Assembly: GCA_963514095.1 (NCBI GenBank)
Contig: OY741271.1
Location: 22,939,561 to 23,003,560 of the forward strand
Source of the DNA: Eutrigla gurnardus
Taxonomy: Eukaryota > Chordata > Actinopteri > Perciformes > Triglidae
Length of the DNA stretch: 64,000 nucleotides
Reading direction: 5' to 3'
The position numbers were made by a program, and so were the translations under genes. Below the pieces are notes generated by a model. The model was not told the origin of the DNA. It saw only the letters and a program-made list of their open reading frames with translations, and searched no databases. Below are positions 60,801-64,000 of the stretch, piece by piece (the first letter of the stretch is position 1; every line of letters begins with the position of its first letter).

Positions 60801-63770
60801 AACATTTAATCAGTCCTTCTGTCAGGATTATAGTAATATTTATGTGTGTGGTTCTGTTCAACACAGTGCTGTTAGATTTTTAGAGTTGAGTAAATGTTTG
60901 GTGTATCAAGATAAGCTTTAAGCTCGTAGCTTTTATTTCCTCCTCTATTCGGTGTACAACCTGAAGTTATTTGAAAGTATGGTACATATCACACATCTTC
61001 TACTTAAGTTAAAGAAGCAATACAACCGTGTAAAAATAGTCAAAATATCAAATATACTATCAAATATACTTAAAAGTACTCACTTTTAACTATTTCTATA
61101 CTTATAGTACATGATAATTGATTAGTTGATCATTTATTCTATAAATCATTTTTGATATTCAAATTAAATATAGCTTTAAAATCAATGTAGTGGAATAAAA
61201 AGTACAATATTTGCCTCCACGATGTAGTGGAGTAGAAGTATATAATAATAGGCATATTAAAATAAAAAGGCTGTATGAGGTACCTGTCCAGGGAACGATG
61301 CTGATCCAGGTGTGGAGCCCCCAGAGTGACTGGGGGAGTTGGGAAGAGACTTGCAGGCCTGCAGCGCCGCCAGCTTCTTCTGAGTTACAATCTTCTGGGC
61401 AGCTGGAAAACACACAGCAGTCGTTAAACCCTTTCCTTCATCAGTGTCCCAGCTTTTCACTCTGTGTTCTGCGTGCATTCAGATCACTGATAAAGATGTA
61501 AGTCAGCTCACCCTCTGAAAACACTCGATCAACGTTGAACCCGTAGGTCGCGCAGGTCTCGTAAAACAGCGAGTGACGCACGTCGATACACAGCTGTCTG
61601 GCTCTCTGATCCTCGATCACACGAGGGTTGGTGCTGCTGATTTTATCTGAGGGAAAAAAAATAAACAAGATCAGAAATAATCAGAAAACAAAGCTCAGTG
61701 TATCATTGGTGGTTCAAACAGCCAGATTGGTCATATTTTGAAATTAGGGAATTCTCTTTTCAAAAGCATAACCGTTTACACTTTCTTTGGGCCTCTTTTA
61801 AAGTAGCTAAAAAATGTTTTGCTGCGGCCCTCTGTCCGTGCCAGAAATAACCCCATGTTTTATTCCCAGCATAAATCTACGTGGCTGTGACTCATCTGCT
61901 GACCTTGGGTGCCGACCACTATGACCGGGATGTCCGCGCGGTGTGCACTCAGCTGGCTGTATAGCTGGTAGAGCTCCTGGAAGCTGCTCTCGTTCTCCAG
62001 ACTGAAGACCAGGATCACCGCGTCAACCCAGCTGCTGAACTGAAGGGGGAAGAAGGGGGAATGAGGCCTGCAGGTATTACAGCTTTGCACGCTAACACAC
62101 TCGCTCAAAACACACACCTGTGCATCAGGTGGTCCAGGTTCCTCCCGGATCAGTAATAAATTACTCTGTCCGTCCACCAGCACTTCCTTTTTATACCTGC
62201 CACCTGACGAGGACAGTGACAGAAGAGTTATTCAGACAGATGGAGGAAGAAGTCTGATCAGGCTGCACGAAACAAAACATTTTAAATATGACACTCAGCG
62301 AGCTGCCGAAAATATCTTTTATGAATTGTTATTTATACCCTACACATCATTTTTGACCAGCATTCAGCTCTACTACTTAAAGGCACAGTGGGGGAGGAAG
62401 TATTCTATCTACTTAATACCAGACTGTGAAAATACGCTGCTCCAAGTAGAAGTCCTGCAAAAAACGTCCCCTGTGGCTGTTAAATATTATATTATTATAT
62501 TATTTTTACTCATGCATTAATGTCAAAGCAGGGTTTTACTGTTGTAGTTGTGAAGCTCATCCAATCTATTAACTAAAGATTATTATCATTAGCGATCTGC
62601 TGATTATTTTCTCCATTAATCTATTGATTGTTTGGTTTGTAACAATTCAGAAAATAGCAAGTAATGCCTCCACGATAGAAACCTCAACATTATTCAAAAT
62701 AAATTAAAATATTTAAAAAGAAAAACAGGAAATCGTCACATTTGTGAAGTGAGACCCATGAATGTTTTTGCATGAAAAATAACATCATAGTTGAATAAAT
62801 GCCCTCGGTTACATTCCATCACTGTGAAGGACACACGATATAGAAGATGTGTTCTTACCATCGGGCTTCTCAAGTGCAACATAACTGCCTGTGATGTATT
62901 TGTTCACCAACGCTGACTTGCCACTTTTTAGACTTCCCAGAATGCCCTGAGAGAAGAGGAAGGAAATCCAACACCGTTGGTTCAGGGTCGGCGTGCACGC
63001 TCGATCACAGAGTAATGTTTCAAATATAACTCTCTGACCGAATTCAAACACATACTGTCGTTCCTCCATCAAATATGTTTCTTGCAGTCGGTGCTTGGGC
63101 AAAAGTAGCAATATCACTTTACAGGTATTACCGGCCAAATGTACTTAAACATTGAAAAGTACCTATAATGTAGAATGACAACTTAATTATACACTCAGTG
63201 GCCACTTTATTAAGTTCTCCTGAACAATCTGCCTACGTGTTCTGAAATGTGTAAATTTGATGATATGTTTATTATTTAGGGCCTAGATAAAGGTGGCGTT
63301 GTACTCGACAACATTATATTGAGGTGTTTTTAATGTTCTGTCCTTCGCATTGATCACCTACATGACAGCGTCAACAAAAACGTTATAGGCAAAAATAACA
63401 TAATAACTAACATACAGTTTTGTTTAGAAGCCATTCACCATCATTGGTGCTTTCCCACAATAGATTATTATTGCATGTAATCATACTTGTAATGGTGTGT
63501 TTGGCCATTATAGAGCCAATTGAGTGTGAAGAAATAATATGATGCTAACATAACTACTCTTAATATAACATTAGAGAAATGTTGGGTGTCTAAATGTGCA
63601 CTCTTTAAAGACTTCTCTAATATAATGACTTATTTAATTGTGAATTAATGGAAAGAAATCCTTGTGCGAGTGTTAACCAGCTGCGGGCGGTGCATTAACT
63701 TTTTGCCTCACCAGTCTGAGCTCCGGGATGGATCTGCTCAGGGTCCACTCCTGACTGTTGGCAATATTTA
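53881..63770 (-). CDS. agap2: Arf GTPase-activating protein AGAP2 (PIKE/centaurin gamma 1), 5' partial
   Basis: Exons on the - strand, 5' to 3': 63770-63712, 62946-62859, 62203-62118, 62039-61904, 61646-61512, 61402-61284, 60026-59874, 59726-59652, 59370-59266, 58122-57954, 57628-57512, 57379-57245, 57016-56957, 56672-56521, 56158-56068, 55727-55505, 55184-54905, 54087-53881. They give 795 residues; the N-terminus is off the right edge. Domains in order: Ras-like GTPase (P-loop GSLKSGKS, then VGTQDK), split PH domain (KRSGSSLNKEWKKKYVTL and TGQTWHFEA), ArfGAP with zinc finger CVDC...CIEC and arginine finger in IHRNLG, then ankyrin repeats (LLLLLAHS, VMTQLLVW, CIDILIQYGC). It stimulates GTP hydrolysis by Arf1/Arf6 and binds PI3K/Akt pathway proteins. 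LRLGILG, TGSYVALEK and the tail SRRSSTASLGR favour AGAP2 over AGAP1/3. The exon at 55505 uses donor ACACA|GTGGGT. Confidence 0.93.
54850..54887. repeat. (TA)n microsatellite beside an agap2 splice donor
   Basis: Nineteen TA units, with the near end only about 17 bases inside the intron from the donor of the penultimate agap2 exon (54905). Confidence 0.95.
55798..56040. repeat. Interspersed repeat in agap2 intron
   Basis: Begins AGTGGAGGGAAGTACATTTA, then GTACAATTTTGAGGTACTTT; this matches the AGTGGTGGAAAGTAACTAAG family also at 28485 (+) and 58320-58865 (reverse). Confidence 0.55.
58320..58865. repeat. Interspersed repeat, inverted end segments, in agap2 intron
   Basis: The left part has GTGTTGGAAAGCTACTGTAT. 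The right part has CTCAAGTTAAAGTACCTCAA followed by AATTGTAC and CTTGAGTAAATGTACTTAG, the reverse of the start of the family. Both ends of one element seem to be kept around an AT-rich middle. Confidence 0.55.
59143..59163. repeat. G-run in agap2 intron
   Basis: About 20 G in 21 bases (TGGGGTGGGG then a long G homopolymer), about 100 bases 3' of the exon at 59266-59370 on the coding strand, where it reads as a C-run. Confidence 0.9.
62570..62760. repeat. MITE-like fragment in agap2 intron
   Basis: The words TGATTATTTTCTCCATTAAT, CTATTGATTGTTTGGT and CAGAAAATAGC match the AGGGCTGCAACTAATGATTA family. The ends are worn. Confidence 0.5.
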
Positions 63771-64000
63771 CTAGAGAAAGACAGACAGAGACAAACAGTC
63801 AGTGAGGCAGCGACGCAGAGAGAGATTCATCATTTTGATCATAAGCAGTAAAGCCTTTTCTGAGGGAGAGCAATGAATCACACAGCTGCTGCGTGATCGG
63901 TCACCATAAGCACACGTGTGGCCTCACAGGTTGTCTTAATGAATATGACCTTTCTCTCACAACAGGGGGATCCAACAACATCCAGCCATACCGCTCTTTA
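63771..64000. other. agap2 intron running off the right edge
   Basis: The acceptor TTTCTCTAG for the exon at 63770 opens this segment on the - strand. I see no further exon before the window ends. Confidence 0.5.

Noticed and set aside
53881..63770. Reading this gene as AGAP1 or AGAP3
   Set aside because: The GTPase segment (LRLGILG, TGSYVALEK) and the SRRSSTASLGR tail fit AGAP2, as does linkage with pip4k2c and zbtb39.
1..64000. CRISPR arrays, prophage, operons or other prokaryotic systems
   Set aside because: No spaced identical repeats of that kind; gene structure throughout is vertebrate with GT-AG introns.

Overview
The window looks like ray-finned fish (teleost, probably percomorph) nuclear DNA. 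Genes are split by many GT-AG introns, there are long (TG)n and (TA)n microsatellites, and several short terminal-inverted-repeat elements of fish type are present. I could not run searches. Gene names rest on recognising protein motifs and on exon joins that keep frame at every junction.

Layout, left to right. (1) A possible last exon of an unidentified + strand gene at 596-683. (2) slc13a3, a Na+/dicarboxylate cotransporter, + strand, 13 coding exons, 4141-10613. (3) ocstamp, an osteoclast-fusion membrane protein, + strand, 3 coding exons, 12460-14834. (4) A TRH receptor, type-2-like, + strand, 2 coding exons, 18830-20654. (5) About 7 kb with no recognisable gene, holding a hAT-type MITE and an unexplained 215-codon ORF. 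(6) pip4k2c, a phosphatidylinositol-5-phosphate 4-kinase, + strand, 10 exons, 27916-36811. (7) gpr182 (ackr5-like), + strand, one coding exon, 41068-42159. (8) zbtb39, - strand, 3 coding exons, 44369-47614. (9) A possible small transcription unit with a MITE inside it, about 50.9-52.8 kb. (10) agap2, - strand, 18 exons visible, 53881 to beyond the right edge.

From memory, human SLC13A3 and OCSTAMP are neighbours on 20q13, while PIP4K2C, GPR182, ZBTB39 and AGAP2 lie on 12q13-q14. The window therefore joins two ancestral blocks, with the TRH receptor and the gene-poor 21-27.7 kb stretch at the join. The genes do not form a pathway.

I found no toxin, virus, CRISPR or bacterial-type system. The least explained items are the orphan terminal exon, the 215-codon ORF, the 50.9-52.8 kb unit, and two introns inside the zbtb39 coding region. 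Several MITEs keep readable target-site duplications. Repeat family names are from memory of fish genomes and are less certain than the gene calls.
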